A DNA stretch of 64,000 nucleotides, from NCBI GenBank assembly GCA_022702705.1, contig CM040432.1, positions 42,434,540-42,498,539 on the forward strand. Direction: 5' to 3'. Position numbers and translations under genes: made by a program. Shown here piece by piece: positions 46,213-58,320 of the stretch (the first letter of the stretch is position 1; each line of letters begins with the position of its first letter). This DNA is from Papilionanthe hookeriana x Papilionanthe teres. Lineage: Eukaryota; Streptophyta; Magnoliopsida; Asparagales; Orchidaceae. Under the pieces are notes generated by a model. That model had not been told where the DNA came from, did no database searches, and worked only from the letters and a program-made list of their open reading frames with translations.

Positions 46213-48502
46213 TTGTTCTGTGTCCGAGATTCTGAGAAGAATAGGAAGAATACCTACAAGGCATTTCTCAGACAGAGGGTGCTTCCCCCTACAGTGCAAA
46301 CAGAATTTCTATTGAAGAAGAGGAAACTGACTAGAAAGAAGTTACCTTCCATGGTATCTCGCCCGCATCTTAGTAGGCACACCACCTTTCAACCTACCGC
46401 TGATGAGCCATCCGGTTCTAGGCACCCAATTGCAAAAAGGATGTTGTGGCAACCTAAAGTAGTGGAGCCAATACCGGTAGACTAGCCAGAAATGATAAGT
46501 TCTGATGCCGAGTCCAGGATTAAAAGGAGTACTGTCATCTCAGAGACAACTCTAGAGGATGAGGTTCACCGACTACAGTCTACCAGACATAAGAACGTTA
46601 GAAGAAATTCTCAATAAGTTACTTTGGAGAAGTTAAGGTCAGACATTCAGCAGTTGGCTGAAGAGCAGAAAGAGAAATCAGAGAATGAAAAAGACTTGTC
46701 AGGGTACATGGACAAGGATTTTGCCGAGATCAACATGGTCGAGACCCGAGCATCGTCAGCTCTATTGGGAGCTCTAGCAGCTGCAGAAGGAGACAACCTA
46801 GAGGTACTGAGGCTACGTCTTCGGGAAAAGGATGATACAATTTACCGGACGGAGAAGAAACTGGAGGAGATGGCGGCTGGTCTAGCTACGCTTTAGAGTC
46901 AGCCTCAGCCCCCAAAAGAAACACCCCTGAAAGTCATTCACATTGCCGACGAAGGGAAGGAAATCACATCCTTCAATGAAGACAAGCAGCCGAAGAAGGA
47001 TTCCACTCAAATTCTTATACCAGAAAAGAACATTAAGAATATGGTAGAACAGCATGTGCGAGAGGCCTTAGCCCAATCCAAAGCCAGGGCACTGATTCTG
47101 AATGGTAGACCATACACCAAAGAATTTGATGTTGTGCAACACCTTAAAGGCTTCGTACCACCTCTGTTCAAGACTTTTGATGGAACAGGAAACCCCTGAA
47201 AACATGTTGTACACTTTCGCGCAAGTTGCTGCAACACGGGGGGTAGCGAAGCTTTGTTGTTCCGCCAGTTTGTCAGCAGCTTTTCAGGAATTGCCTTTGA
47301 CTGGTATGTGGAACTGCCAACGGCTCAGTCAAAACATTCGTAGAATTGGAAAACTTATTCGTGAAATAGATTTCTAGAGCTCAACACCACATCACCATTG
47401 ATGATCTTGTCATCGAGCGACAGAAACCAAATGAAACTTTAGTGGACTACATTCTGCGATGGAAGAATTTAAGTATGAAGTGCGAGCCACAACTTCAGGA
47501 ACAACACACCATTGGAATTCTGCTAAAGAGTATTCACGGCCAGATAGCATTTCTCATTAAGTGATTTACAATTAAAACATTCAAGAAATTGCTCAGCAAG
47601 GCCACGAGCCTGCAGGTGGAAGCAAAATAACTCAGTTTCACAGATAAGACCGATAAGTAGAAACCAGTTAGAGCCTTTGAGAAGAAGTCTGGGACTGTCG
47701 CAGTAGTAGATAAGGGCAAACAGCCGATGCAAATACAAACATAATGACCTCAGCAAAGTTATCAATAGCCTCCACCAAGTTATCAACCGCCTCAGCAGAA
47801 TTATCAGCAATCACAGCAATATGGCCAGCAGTCATCTCAGCAGTGCAACCAGCAGCCAGTTCAACAGAAGCTCAGCCTGACAGAACTTCTGAATAAAGAG
47901 TACCCCTTCAAGAATGAAGTAGTTGGCAAGATGTTCTGTAATCTGATCAAGAAGGATGAATTCCAGTTTCCAGAGCCAAGGAAGTCAGTGGATGTGGACA
48001 AGAAAGATCACCAAATGTACTACCCTTACACCGGATGATCGGACGCAAGATAGAAGACTACTTCACTTTCAAGAACTGGCTCGAGAACAACTTTCGGAGA
48101 GAGAACATAACGATCCTAAAAGAATACATGAAGGAGCCTCAGAAAGGAGGTTCTGTTATTGTTGTTTCGGTAGATCCTCTTGTTTTGATAGACCCGTACA
48201 CAACCGATAATGGGTGGAGTACTATTTGGATGAAGTCTTCAAAGAAAATATTGGATCACATTCAGACAGCTTCGGTGCGTGATTCAATTCAGAGTTCAAA
48301 TCCTGCCAAGCTGGCACTATCAATTGCAATCGAGGAACCACCCCAGAACGATGAGGAGATCGCAAAAGAAGAGAAGACCGAGGCTCTGAAAAGTAGAGTA
48401 GAGGCTGCTTTTCCTAGGATGGTTGTTTCTAATTTGGGGGAGAAATCCCTTGAACCTTTGACTCTGTATGATTATTTTGCTCGCCCCGGCGGGATCTTAT
48501 AA
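46213..48502 (+). pseudogene. Gag of element D, broken
   Basis: From about 46213 a Lys/Glu-rich, partly coiled-coil region (46620-46890) leads into the gag core at 47040-47340 (ALAQSKARALILNGRPYTKE, PPLFKTFDGTGNP, FVSSFSGIAFDWYVELP). The core is the plant retrotransposon gag domain, which builds the particle. A Gln-rich stretch (about 47730-47870, runs of cag/caa) and a region that in related elements carries Cys/His knuckles follow (48010-48080). There Tyr stands where Cys is expected (YYPYT, IEDYFTF), and a stop is present. I infer that the knuckle is lost. The last open stretch, 48035-48502, is charged and of unknown role. Stops or shifts occur near 46485, 46893, 47198, 47375 and 47560. 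Confidence 0.7.
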
Positions 48503-48748
48503 TGATAAGAGTTATGCTGTTGGCTACGTTTTGACTATTTCTAAAGATTATGTAACTAACGACAACGAAACTAATCCATATATCAGTTTTGATCCTAATA
48601 ACAATTCTTAAATCATACAAAACCTCACGATAGCATTAAAGAAGAAGATGCCAACGAAAGAGATTGCGATGGCCTAGGAGATGACAAACTCATCTGTGAA
48701 TTCCAAGGATCTTCTATCAAAATTGAGTTAGAGTTCTCAGATCCTGAA

Positions 48749-49447
48749 ATGACTCCAGAAGAATCTGCTACTCCAATTCAACAAGAGGAAGCGCCAGCTA
48801 ATTCAGTAACAGACTTGGAAGAGATAACAGAAGTCAACTTGAGAAGTGGAAAGGTCTTGCCCCCGAGAATGGGTCTGAAAGATAAAGGAAAGCAGGTGGT
48901 TGTTCAAGAAGAGCCAACCCCAGCAGAAGAATTACCCATTCAGGAAGAAGTTGAAGGACCGGGTAATAAAGTAGAATATAGTGTGCTAGCCCATCTTCGG
49001 AAGTTACCCGCCAAACTGAGCATCTACGACGCTTTAATCCTTTCAAAGGAGATGAGGGAAGCTCTGATCAAGGCCTTACTTGATCCAGAGATTTGCTTAG
49101 CTCAAATGGCCGATAACTCCTTAGACGAGGTTTGCTCGTTAAAGGAACAGTACGGTGTTACTTTTATGGACATTGACTTGCTACTTGGGACAGCTAATCA
49201 CAATCGACCCTTGTACATCTCAGTCACTATCAGTAAGTTCACACTCTCTAGGGTGTTAGTTGATCCGGGAGCATCAATCAATATAAATCTTCGGACATTA
49301 GCATACCTGGAAATTGAATCCTGCAATCTCCACACAGACAAAATGTTACTAAGGGGCTTCAATCAGAAAGGAGACAGAGCTCTTGGATCAATAACACTAT
49401 CTATGAGGATCGGTGACTCAAAAGGACAACCACAAAATTTTATATAA
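48749..49447 (+). pseudogene. Aspartic protease region of element D
   Basis: This is the longest clean frame of element D upstream of pol (232 residues). The N-terminal part is acidic and contains EVNLRSGKVLPPR, typical of the gag-protease linker. The protease core shows SRVLVDPGASININLRTLAY around 49250-49310. The catalytic triad is DPG rather than DT/DS-G; I am not sure whether this is a family feature or damage. GSITLSMRIG is the expected later strand. It would process the polyprotein. A stop at 49447 separates it from RT. Confidence 0.7.
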
Positions 49448-50570
49448 TTAATTTTGAAACATCATTTAAAGCTCTACTGGGTTGACAGTGGATCCATGAA
49501 AACCAGATGGTACCGTCGTCTCTATACCAGTGTATAAAGTATTATGAAGGAGGACAAGAACAGTAAATCAAATGTGACTTGCAACCATTTTTCGTGCAGA
49601 AAATCGAAATTCACAAAGACGCCACCTACTACACACCTCCGAAGAAAACAATCTTCTCCAGAAATGCATACCAAATGAAGCAAAAGAAACTCGAAATGAC
49701 GAAGATCCTCAAATTCTAGTTCAACAATTACTCACCACTCCCTTACGGCGAGATGGTGAAGGTTTCTCTAGAACTCGCACCCGAGGTTGAGGCCGGGGAA
49801 GAGGTCGAGGAAGAAACGTTTGAATAGTTGAACAAAAGAATCTGATTATCAATGTTGATTGGGAAGATAGTTTTGAAGAAGAAGAAAAGAAATGAATCAA
49901 GAAAGAAGCAACAACAATAAGTCAAAAGAAGCCTCAGTTTAAGATCTTACTAGAAGACGAAAAGAATGAAGAATACAAATTAATGTGCGACAAGATAAAC
50001 CACTATGTACAGATTATGACCCTAACCCCGATCTACCCTAGTAAGGTTCAGGGTATGGTGGTAAAGGAAGTACATGGTGGTGTTGTTAAGCCAATCAAAT
50101 TTTACCGTGGAGCTTCTTCTTCCTCAAGTACTGAAAGTGATGTAAAAATTGAAGATGTTGCTTCATCCGAATTAATGGAATTGCCTTTTGAGTGGTATTC
50201 TCCATGTGTTAAAAATTTAATTCAATGTGGTGTTTTACCTAAGAAGTGGTCAAAAGATCAATCACACCACTTTGAGAAGTGGTGGAATAATGTCAAACGA
50301 CCTCCCAATTCAAAGCATGGTCTCAGATTCGGCACGGTAGGGCCAACTGATGATACAGAATTTTGATTGGTTGTCACTTGCGAGGTTAATAAAGAATGCC
50401 TAAAAGCTTCAGATGATCTCGAAGACTTGCCAATCGGAGACGCTCCACCAGAATTTGAAGAGGAGATTAAATCTACAATAGACGAGTTAATGTAAGTTAA
50501 CTTAGGTACTAGCGAAGAGCCTAGGCCGTTCTTTGTTAGCTCCTTACTCAATAGAGAAGATTCTGAAAAT
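49448..50570 (+). pseudogene. Linker between protease and RT, element D
   Basis: Reading frames are broken to 49980. After that, 49983-50366 is open: IYPSKVQGMVVKEVHGGVVK, a Ser run, then LPFEWYSPCVKNLIQCGVLP, a stretch with WWNNVKRPP, and an acidic end. I do not recognise a domain. Such spacers before RT are common in Tat-type elements. Around 50400-50570 the frame resumes with acidic sequence that leads into RT. Confidence 0.45.
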
Positions 50571-51435
50571 ATGATCAAGATATTAATGGAATTCAAAGTT
50601 TGTTTTGCTTGGAGTTATGATGAAATGCCAGGTATAGCTCCAGAAGTCGCAGTTCACAGGCTAGGAGTGGAACACACTGCCGTTCCAGTCAGACAAGATC
50701 CGAGAAGAATGCGTCTAGAGATCGAACAACAAGTAATAGATGAAGTTAAGAAACTAATAGACGTTAATTTATCCGCGAAGAACAATACCTGACATGGTTG
50801 GCTAATGTGGTACCAGTTAAAAAGAAGAACGGTCAGATCAGAATCTGCGTGAATTTCAGAGATTTGAACAAAGCATGTCCAAAGGACGAATTCCCGCTAC
50901 CAATTCTAGAATTGATGATTGACATCACTTTGGCACACAAAGTCTTCTCTTTCATAGATGGATCGTCAGGATACAATCAGATAAAGATGGCACCAGAAGA
51001 CGAAAAGCTCACATCATTCAAAATACCAATTGGAGTGTACTGCTACACAGTGATGCCTTTCGGATTAAAGAAAGCAGGAGCGACATACCAAAGAGAGTTG
51101 ACAAGGATTTTAATGATCTCATTCACAACCAAGTCGAATGCTACGTGGATGATGCGGTCATCAAAAGCAAATTGAATGAAGATCACCTGTATGATTTGAG
51201 AATTATTTTTGAGTGATTAAGACAATTTAACCTTAAGATGAATCTTCTGAAATGCGCCTTCGGCATCACCTTTGAGAAATTTTTAATATTTGTTGTCCGG
51301 CATTGAGGAATTGAAATCAATCCGGAGAAGATTAAAGCTATCTTAGAAATTCCACCTCCCAAAAATTTAAAATAACTATGATCCTTTTAAGGGAAGTTGG
51401 GATATCTTCGACGCTTTATTTCTAATTTGTCAGGA
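50571..51435 (+). pseudogene. Reverse transcriptase of element D, 5' part
   Basis: FAWSYDEMPGIAPEVAVHRL opens the RT. After a frameshift near 50790, PVKKKNGQIRICVNFRDLNK (domain 2), ACPKDEFPLP, SFIDGSSGYNQIKMAPED and YCYTVMPFGLKKAGATYQR follow. The catalytic YVDD is at 51142-51153, in another frame after a shift near 51120. The fingers, palm and YVDD are all recognisable as Ty3/gypsy type. The domain is then cut at 51440 by another LTR and resumes at 53202. Confidence 0.85.
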
Positions 51436-51440
51436 AGGTG
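51436..51440 (+). repeat. Left target-site duplication (aggtg)
   Basis: aggtg precedes TGATGC here and follows GCATCA at 53197-53201. The RT coding sequence is continuous across the pair. Confidence 0.88.
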
Positions 51441-53196
51441 TGATGCACCAAAAATATATATGGTTTATGCTATCTAATTTTACTTATTTTTGGTGATATA
51501 AAACTTTAAAGAAAGTTATTTTCATGATTTATAGGTATGATGATTTTAGGTGAATGGAGTGAAAAGAATAAAAAAGGAACGAATTCGGAGCTAAAAGAAG
51601 CAAAATGGAGCAATGGTGGAAAAGGTATTCTGGCGGTGCAGGCACCAGATTGGGAGCCGCCCACACCCAAATCCAGAGAGCTCAGAAAATATTATGGACG
51701 ATAGAGCATCGCCAGTGCCTTATCTGGCATCACCGACGCCCAAGGTCGGTGGAACTCAAATTTTAAAAGTTTTAGCAAAATTTTGAAGGGATGCCTATGG
51801 AAACTCTTGGGATTTCATCCCAAACTCTTAAATAACTGAATTTGGATGAGGGAAGAAAGTTATAGAGGAGTTATAGAGAGTTTTAGAGTTTGCTCTCTTG
51901 CATTCCATTACTTTCTCTTAGTTTTTAGTGTTAGGGTTTAGTGTAGAAGAGAGGGATTCTTCTCTAAGGAATGAAGGAGAAGGAGTAAAGTGAGAGATTG
52001 CTTCTTCCTTTCCATTCTAAAGAGAGAATCAAGTGTTGTAAAGAAGAGAAGAGGATTCAAAGGAACTTCAAGGAGTTTGTGTTGGGGAAGAGAAAGAGAT
52101 AAGTTGTATTTCCTTTTGTGGTTTGTATGACTTTTCTTTTATATATAAAATCCATTTTTTATTGTATCTTCTCCATGAATTCTGAGTAGTCTTCTTTGTC
52201 TTTCTTCTTGCTTAGAGATGTGATGATAGTTTGAAGTGGATTTGATGTGCTTTTAATGTGATGAAGAAATTATGATGGTTTTTCATTTAGAACTTAATTT
52301 ACTTTCGATCTGGCCAATTGAAATGTTAAAATTTGTTGTTGAACATTATGTTTGAAAGGATTTAATGTCCTACAATAATAATGAAAGATCCATTCAATTT
52401 CCATGGATGAATTGCGTAGTTCATGGGAATTGCATGCAAATAAATAGGGAAATGTGTTCTGAAGGACTTCAATGTGGAGATTTCACGGTGACAGGTTGAA
52501 ATCCCCATATTGGTTCTAAGATTAGTAACTAATATCAAAGGTTAGCCCTCGGGTGAAGGTTGAGTGGGAGCTCCGACGTGAGAGCCGGTATCCTCCCAGC
52601 CTAGCCCTAGAATTAGTAACTAAACTTAGAATGTGTCAATGTTCTTTTTTTATTTAGAGGAGGGGGTACTCTTCTAAAGTTAAAGAATCATCTATGCTTA
52701 TATTTGGCACAATAAATTAGATAATTAATCCATATCAATCCACACATCAGAAAGATACTTTTCTCATATATCAAAAACCTCTTAAATACTTAGTTTAGTG
52801 TGTGTTTTAGTTAATTCTGTTTTTAAAGTTATTAGAAGTAATTGTAGTTTAGTTGATTGTTACTATTTTCTGCATAGTAGTAGTAGTGTTAGAAGAAAGT
52901 TCTCGTGCTTTATTCTAACTTGTTAAAACTTTCACTTTGCTTCAACTTAAAACCTCCCTGTGGGATCGATAACCAAGACTCCACTAGAGCCCTGTATTAC
53001 TTGATACGATACGTATACTTGCATTGAATGCTTGGACTTTAAAAAACCATAAATATATAAATTTGAAGTTAACAAAATCTTGCATTTAAAATAATTGAAG
53101 TAAAGTTTGGTTGCATCAAGTTTTTTGGCGCCGTTGCTTGGGAATTATATCTTCTAGTAGTGGTGCCGAATTCGTGTATTCAAACCAATCGCATCA
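51441..53196 (+). mobile_element. Athila-like LTR inserted in the RT of element D
   Basis: It begins TGATGCACC and ends GCATCA (perfect 6-bp inverted termini), flanked by aggtg. The body follows the Athila-like LTR plan: 'tttttggtgatataaaac', ggcggtgcaggcacc and catcgccagtgcc cassette, 'gaaactcttgggatttcatcc', ttctgagtagtcttc, 'ccctgtgggatcgataacc', then tacttgatacgatacg. A first LTR end (gcatca, 53113-53118) is followed by a primer site at 53126. After 47 more bases a second gcatca closes the insertion. It therefore looks like an LTR plus a short leader fragment, not a plain solo LTR. Confidence 0.85.
53126..53143 (+). other. tRNA-Asp-type primer-binding site in the nested element
   Basis: tggcgccgttgcttggga differs at only two positions from the complement of the tRNA-Asp 3' end used by Athila-type elements. 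It lies seven bases after the LTR end. Confidence 0.8.
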
Positions 53197-53201
53197 AGGT
53201 G
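53197..53201 (+). repeat. Right target-site duplication (aggtg)
   Basis: This is the second copy of the 5-bp duplication that frames the nested LTR. RT sequence resumes immediately. Confidence 0.88.
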
Positions 53202-53708
53202 TCCGCCTTTTTCTGTTTAGTTAAGAAGGATGCCAAGTTTACCTGGGACTCCAAATGTCAACATGCCTTCGAAGACATCAAAAAATATTTAATGACACCT
53301 CCTGTATTAGCAGCCCCAGTCTTGGGTTGACCATTGATACTTTATACCACAGCTTTAGACGACTCCCTCGAAGCCCAGCTAGCCCAGGTCAATGATGAGG
53401 GTAAAGAAAATGCTCTCTATTACTTAAGTCGTCGTCTAATTTCGACGGAGGTAAAGTATCCTTCTATTGAGAAGCATTGTTTGGCCCTGATCTTCGCCCC
53501 TCAAAAGCTCAGGCATTACATGCTTTCTCATAAGGTCAACCTTATTTCGAAGTTTAATCCATTGCAATATTTGATGACCCGTCCGCTTTCTAGCAGACTT
53601 GCTAGGTTGTCGATGATACTATTGCAATTTGATATAACTTTCATTCCTCTTCGTGCCGTAAAGGGACAAGTCCTAGCAGAATTCCTCGCAGCACACCCTT
53701 ACCGATAG
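53202..53708 (+). pseudogene. RT connection and first RNase H of element D
   Basis: After the nested LTR the frame continues with FSV-stop-LKKDAKFTWDS (the typical KKDA-F-W motif), AFEDIKKYLMTPPVLAAPV, and then the RNase H part: TTALDDSLEAQLAQ, ENALYYLSRRLISTEVKYPS, EKHCLALIFAPQKLRHYM. Stops stand near 53219 and 53330. From 53334 to 53708 it is open. It removes RNA from the RNA-DNA hybrid during replication. A second RNase H follows after a stop. Confidence 0.8.
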
Positions 53709-53710
53709 AA

Positions 53711-54200
53711 TTGTCTCTCAACGAAGATTTGCCAGACGAGCAAATATTGAGCTTAGAAGACCCCAATGATCAACGTTGGGAATTGTACTTTGATGGAGCA
53801 TCATCAGCACAACGAGATGAAGAATTGCAAATGATAGTGCCCGGTGAGGCAGGAATCAGACTAATATTTATAACATTAGAGCGGGGAATGTTAAGGTACT
53901 CCTACCATTTGACGAAACCGTGTACGAAAAATGAAGCAGAATATGAAGCTCTTATAACCGGACTGGAGTTAGCCATTCAGATTGGTATAACAAATATCAA
54001 CATCTGCGGTGATTCACAGTTAATCATACAATAGGTAGTTGGACAGTACAAAATTCTGAAGCCTAGACTCGAGCAGTAATTTCAGTATGCAATGAAGTTG
54101 CTAGAACATATTTCGAATGTGACGATATACAAGATTACCAGAAAATGGAATGCCCTTACAGACGCTTTGGCCCGACTTGCAAAGGAGTTCGTATGTCTAC
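53711..54200 (+). pseudogene. Second (archaeal-type) RNase H of element D
   Basis: WELYFDGASSAQRDEELQ (about 53778), LTKPCTKNEAEYEALITGLE (about 53910) and ICGDSQLII (about 54003) place the acidic residues of an RNase H. They fit the second RNase H that the Tat branch of plant gypsy elements is known to carry. Stops at about 54035 and 54079 break it. The last part (NALTDALARLAKEF) is the normal closing helix. The presence of two RNase H domains is the strongest argument for the Tat/Ogre assignment. Confidence 0.82.
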
Positions 54201-54313
54201 ATGAAGAATCAATTGAAGTGACAGTGCAGGGACGACAGGTCCTATCACAGATTGACATAGACACTTTGCGCAAATCAGAGAAAAAAGAAGAAACAGTTGC
54301 AGCAGTGGCATAA

Positions 54314-55138
54314 ACTACAGAAGATTGGCTGCAGCCATTAATAGCCTACCTGTAAACAGGAAACCTACCAAATGATAAGTTAGTAGCCCATCAGATCAAG
54401 AAAATAACTCTGTTATACGCCTTGATAAAGCATACCTTATATAGAAGGTCTTTCGATCAGATGTGGCTAAGGTGCCTGAGTGGGTCCGAAGCTCGAGAAA
54501 TTGTTAAAGAAGTGCACTCATGACTTTGTAGTGCTCATCAGTCAGGTTCGAAGATGAAAATGAAAACTAAGAGACTAGGGTACTACTGGCCCTCAATAAT
54601 GACTGACTGCATGAAAGTTGCCAAAAGTTGTCACCGGTGCCAAGTGCACGGAGTGGTTCTACAGCAACCTCTAAATGTGCTACATCTAATAATCGCGTCG
54701 TGGCCATTTGAATGTTGGGGCACAGATATCGTGGGCCCGATAGAACTGCCTTCTTCACGAGGACATCGTTTCATCCTTGCAGCAATAGATTACTTTTCAA
54801 AACTAGCAGAAGAAACACCGCTCAGAGAAGTGAAGGCACATCACGTGTTACAATTCTTCAAGAATGAAGTTGTATATCATTTTAGGTTACCACGCAGAAT
54901 TATCTCAGATAACGGCTCTGCGTTCAAAATCATGAAGATTAACAGTTTTTTTAGAAAGCATGGGATAGATTGGCGCTATTCGACGATCTACTATCCAAGA
55001 GCAAAAGCCTTGGCCGAGGCTTTTAATAAAACTCTCGTCAAAATCTTAAAGAAAACTCTGGACGACAACAAAAGAAATTGGCACGAGCAGTTATGAGAAG
55101 CCTTATAGGCCTACAGAACAACTTTCAGAACGCCTACT
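54314..55138 (+). pseudogene. Integrase of element D, truncated by element E
   Basis: The HHCC finger is partly visible (EVHS-stop, CSAH, then CHRCQVHG at about 54632). The catalytic core is well preserved: WGTDIVGPIELPSSRGHRF (first Asp), RRIISDNGSAFK (second Asp) and AKALAEAFNKTLVKI (Glu), all between 54720 and 55030. The protein inserts the cDNA into the genome. The frame 54554-55096 is open. After AYRTTFRTPT (55138) the LTR of element E begins, so the C-terminal part, the polypurine tract and the 3' LTR of D are displaced beyond the window. Confidence 0.85.
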
Positions 55139-57239
55139 TGTTGACCTCATTTCTGATGAGGTCTTCTCCTCTTCTTTCTAGTACTTAGGATCTAGCCTTA
55201 GGCTTTTCCTTTGATTATCTTAGAGGATTAGGATTGGGACTCACCACTTAGAAATTCAAACCACTTCTTAACTCCCTGTAAAATCCACAAACTTGACTAT
55301 AGACCCCTAATCACCTAGAGGGTTGAAATCAAATGTGGAAGTTGAAAGGATGAGTTCCTATAGGACTCTTTGGCCTTAGGACTGCCTACAGGTGGCCTCG
55401 GTCGCGGTGGAGGGTTGACCTACACACACACTACACTTATACACTACACTTTCACACACCTCCTAAAAACACGCCCATACCTAACTTGACTTCCACGACT
55501 CACAAAGGTGATTCACATGGATGGTCCTTAACCCCTAAGCCCTTGGCTAAGAGGGTGAGGAACAACATAATGGATGCCTCAAATGAGTCCCTTCATGGCT
55601 CATGTGGGCTTGATATGGCTTCATGGCTCAACCAAAATAATTTTATTCCACTTACATTCACCTAATCTTCAATTTTCCAAATTTTCAATTTTGAACCCGG
55701 GACCCTACACCCTTCACTCTACCCAAAACCCTTGAAATTACCCAAAATTTTCAAAATTTCCAAATCACCCAAAATTCCCCAAAATTAACCTTGAACATTT
55801 CCTCACCAATCAAGTTGATCATCCATAGCCAAAAATAGCAAAAATTCCAAAAATACCTCCCAATAGCCTCCAAATACCCAAGATACCCCTCTTGACCCAA
55901 AAATCCAAAAATTCAGAAAATTCCCAGAAAATTCCACAAAATCCCAAATATTCTCAATTTCATTTTGTTCAACTACACCATGGGCCAAATTTGTCAATTT
56001 ACCCCACTTTTGTCAAAACCCCCAATTTGACCCATTTTAACCCTAAGTGAACCCAATGTCGAGCCGAACCTACCCAATTGACCCAAATTCTGGTCCAATT
56101 CAATTCTAAACTTCAATTCAACAATCCCAACACCAATTTAGACCAAATTCAAGTCCAATTTTATTGACATTTGAATCCAATTTCACTTTTGGCCTTAAAG
56201 CCCAATTTGGACCCATGACCCAATCCTAATCCAAACTAACTCAATTCAACTCCAATTAACCCCAAACCTTTTTTAAACCTTCCCTAACATCCCCACAAGC
56301 AAAATAATAACATGATCTACCCAAAATTTAGACCCAAACCCCACTCAAATTCAACCCAAAGCTAAAAGGCCCAATTTTGACCTAAACCCAAACCTAACCC
56401 AAATAAGCCCAAACCCCAAAATCAAAACCCAACCAAAGCCAAAACCTCTTTGAAACATTCCCATAAACATTTCCCAACATTAATTTTACATCAATTTGAG
56501 CCCTATCCCAACATTGGCCCAAGTTAGCCCAATTTGACCTACATTAGCCCATTTACCAAAGAGGTCCAAATCCAACCCAATTCAAGCCCAAACCACTTCA
56601 AATTTATTCCAAATCCTTCATGAAACATTCCTAAATTAAATTCAACACTTATTAGATCTAATCCTTTACAAAATTCTCATCCTAAAATTTGTTTTGAAAT
56701 CTAAAGGCCCATCCCCTTAGCCTTCCTAAAAGCCCATCTTCACTAAATTTCAAAAGGCCCAAAGCCCACATGACAATCCTATATGATCATCCATTGGATG
56801 AAACCATCTCCTAAGTTCTAAACCCATGATAAAATAAATCCAAATCAAGCCATATGCCAAATCCCATCAAATCACCCCTAAATTACCAAAATTTCTAAAA
56901 TCCATTTTCATGAAATTGACCAAGCTTTTCCCAAGCCAAATGCAAGCCATGAAGCCACTCTTAAGCCACACGCAAGCCATGTGAGTTGCTCACATGTGAC
57001 CTTACCACATTGGGCAAAAGGAGGAGATCCTTTCCACATTCCCTTAAGGTTATTAACCACTCCTATGATTCCCCTTAACCATGCTTATGCCTAATTGTGC
57101 TTGGATGGTGACTTGACCCTACTGGTTATGCTGAACCAAATCACTTTCCCTTCGGCCTAAACCAAGCATTGGGTGGTGCACCTAGCCCGAAGGGATGAGT
57201 TGACCCATTTGGAACCAAAATGGCCTCTCCCCCATACCA

Positions 57240-58320
57240 TTTTAATCCAAGCCCTTTACACATGGCATTTGCCGATTGACTACACTAAACCCCGACCACG
57301 ACCCACCTGAAAAGATGGTGACCGGTGTACGGCCGGCCAGCCACCGAGCCGCCGGAAAACGCCATGGCCGAGACATGGGGAGAAGCCAAACTTTGAAATT
57401 CTCCCTTGCTTGAGCTGCCCCATGCCCAGTGGCCACCATGGCCATTCTTCTCCTCACCGGAGCAGGCTGATCCCAAGCCCTAACTCCCCACGGGAGAGCC
57501 TCCGGCCAGCTCTATTTAAACACCCCCTCTCTCGGCCATGGAAGAGGTGCTTGAACCAACCTTAAGGAAACTACGCCAAAATCATTCCGGACCACTCTCT
57601 ACACATAGAGCACTTGATCCCCATCGGATTCCGGCCCGATTCCCTCTGAGCTGAGCTCGATTTTGAGTTCGAATTTCGATACAAAGCCGGGACACTTCTT
57701 CACGGTGGACCAATCCCCAAATTGATTGGTCCTACACCTTCACCGGACGAGGGAAGAAGTCCACCGGCAAAAGCCCTCTCTCCGGGCCACCCATCACGTT
57801 CCGGCCTCCGAGCTTTGTGATCGGGCTTGGTCGAAATCATACCTATATAATTCACCGAGCCGAGGACTTCATGCTGGAGCTTGCTTGGACCCAATCGAAG
57901 GTGACACAACCCTCGAATTGAAGCCACACTTCTGCGAGCGAAGGTAAGAGCTAACTCTTTATCCCGAAGCTTACGGAGATTCTCCATTTCAAATGCCTTA
58001 ATTTCAATGCATGATCACCGTATAGATGTATTCGTCTCTTTAAGACGAATCCATAGAGCACAAGAACACGAAAATTCGTTAAGTATTGAGTGAGATATTA
58101 GGGATTTAGTGTGGACGGTTCTCAGGCTAGGAGGCTTGGGGACGATGAACGGATGTCGTTCATTTAATACACGCGCGAACAGACGACCAGGATCGCGCCG
58201 GCTGAGGAGACAGAACGATTCAGCGGGCCCCCGGAGCGCTGAGTTGGATGGCGGCGCCGAATCAGAAGACTACACGCGGTGCTTCGGAGATGCCTAGGTT
58301 GAGTTAGCGCCTCGTGGATA
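57240..58320 (+). promoter_or_regulatory. GC-rich promoter and leader of LTR E, with TATA box and donor-like site
   Basis: A 1-kb GC-rich island stands in AT-rich surroundings. tatttaaa at 57513-57520 is the TATA box; AAG/GTAAGA with GT at 57944-57945 is an excellent plant splice donor, 431 bases downstream. The retained CpG-containing sequence suggests that this copy is younger than D or F. Open frames here (57700-57987 minus, 57726-57947 plus, 58109-58297 plus) follow from the GC content; no protein signature supports them. Confidence 0.55.

Noticed and set aside
57700..58297. GC-rich open frames on both strands in the leader of LTR E, possible host gene exon
   Set aside because: Overlapping frames on both strands are a base-composition effect. 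The same leader occurs in LTR D and in F without these frames.
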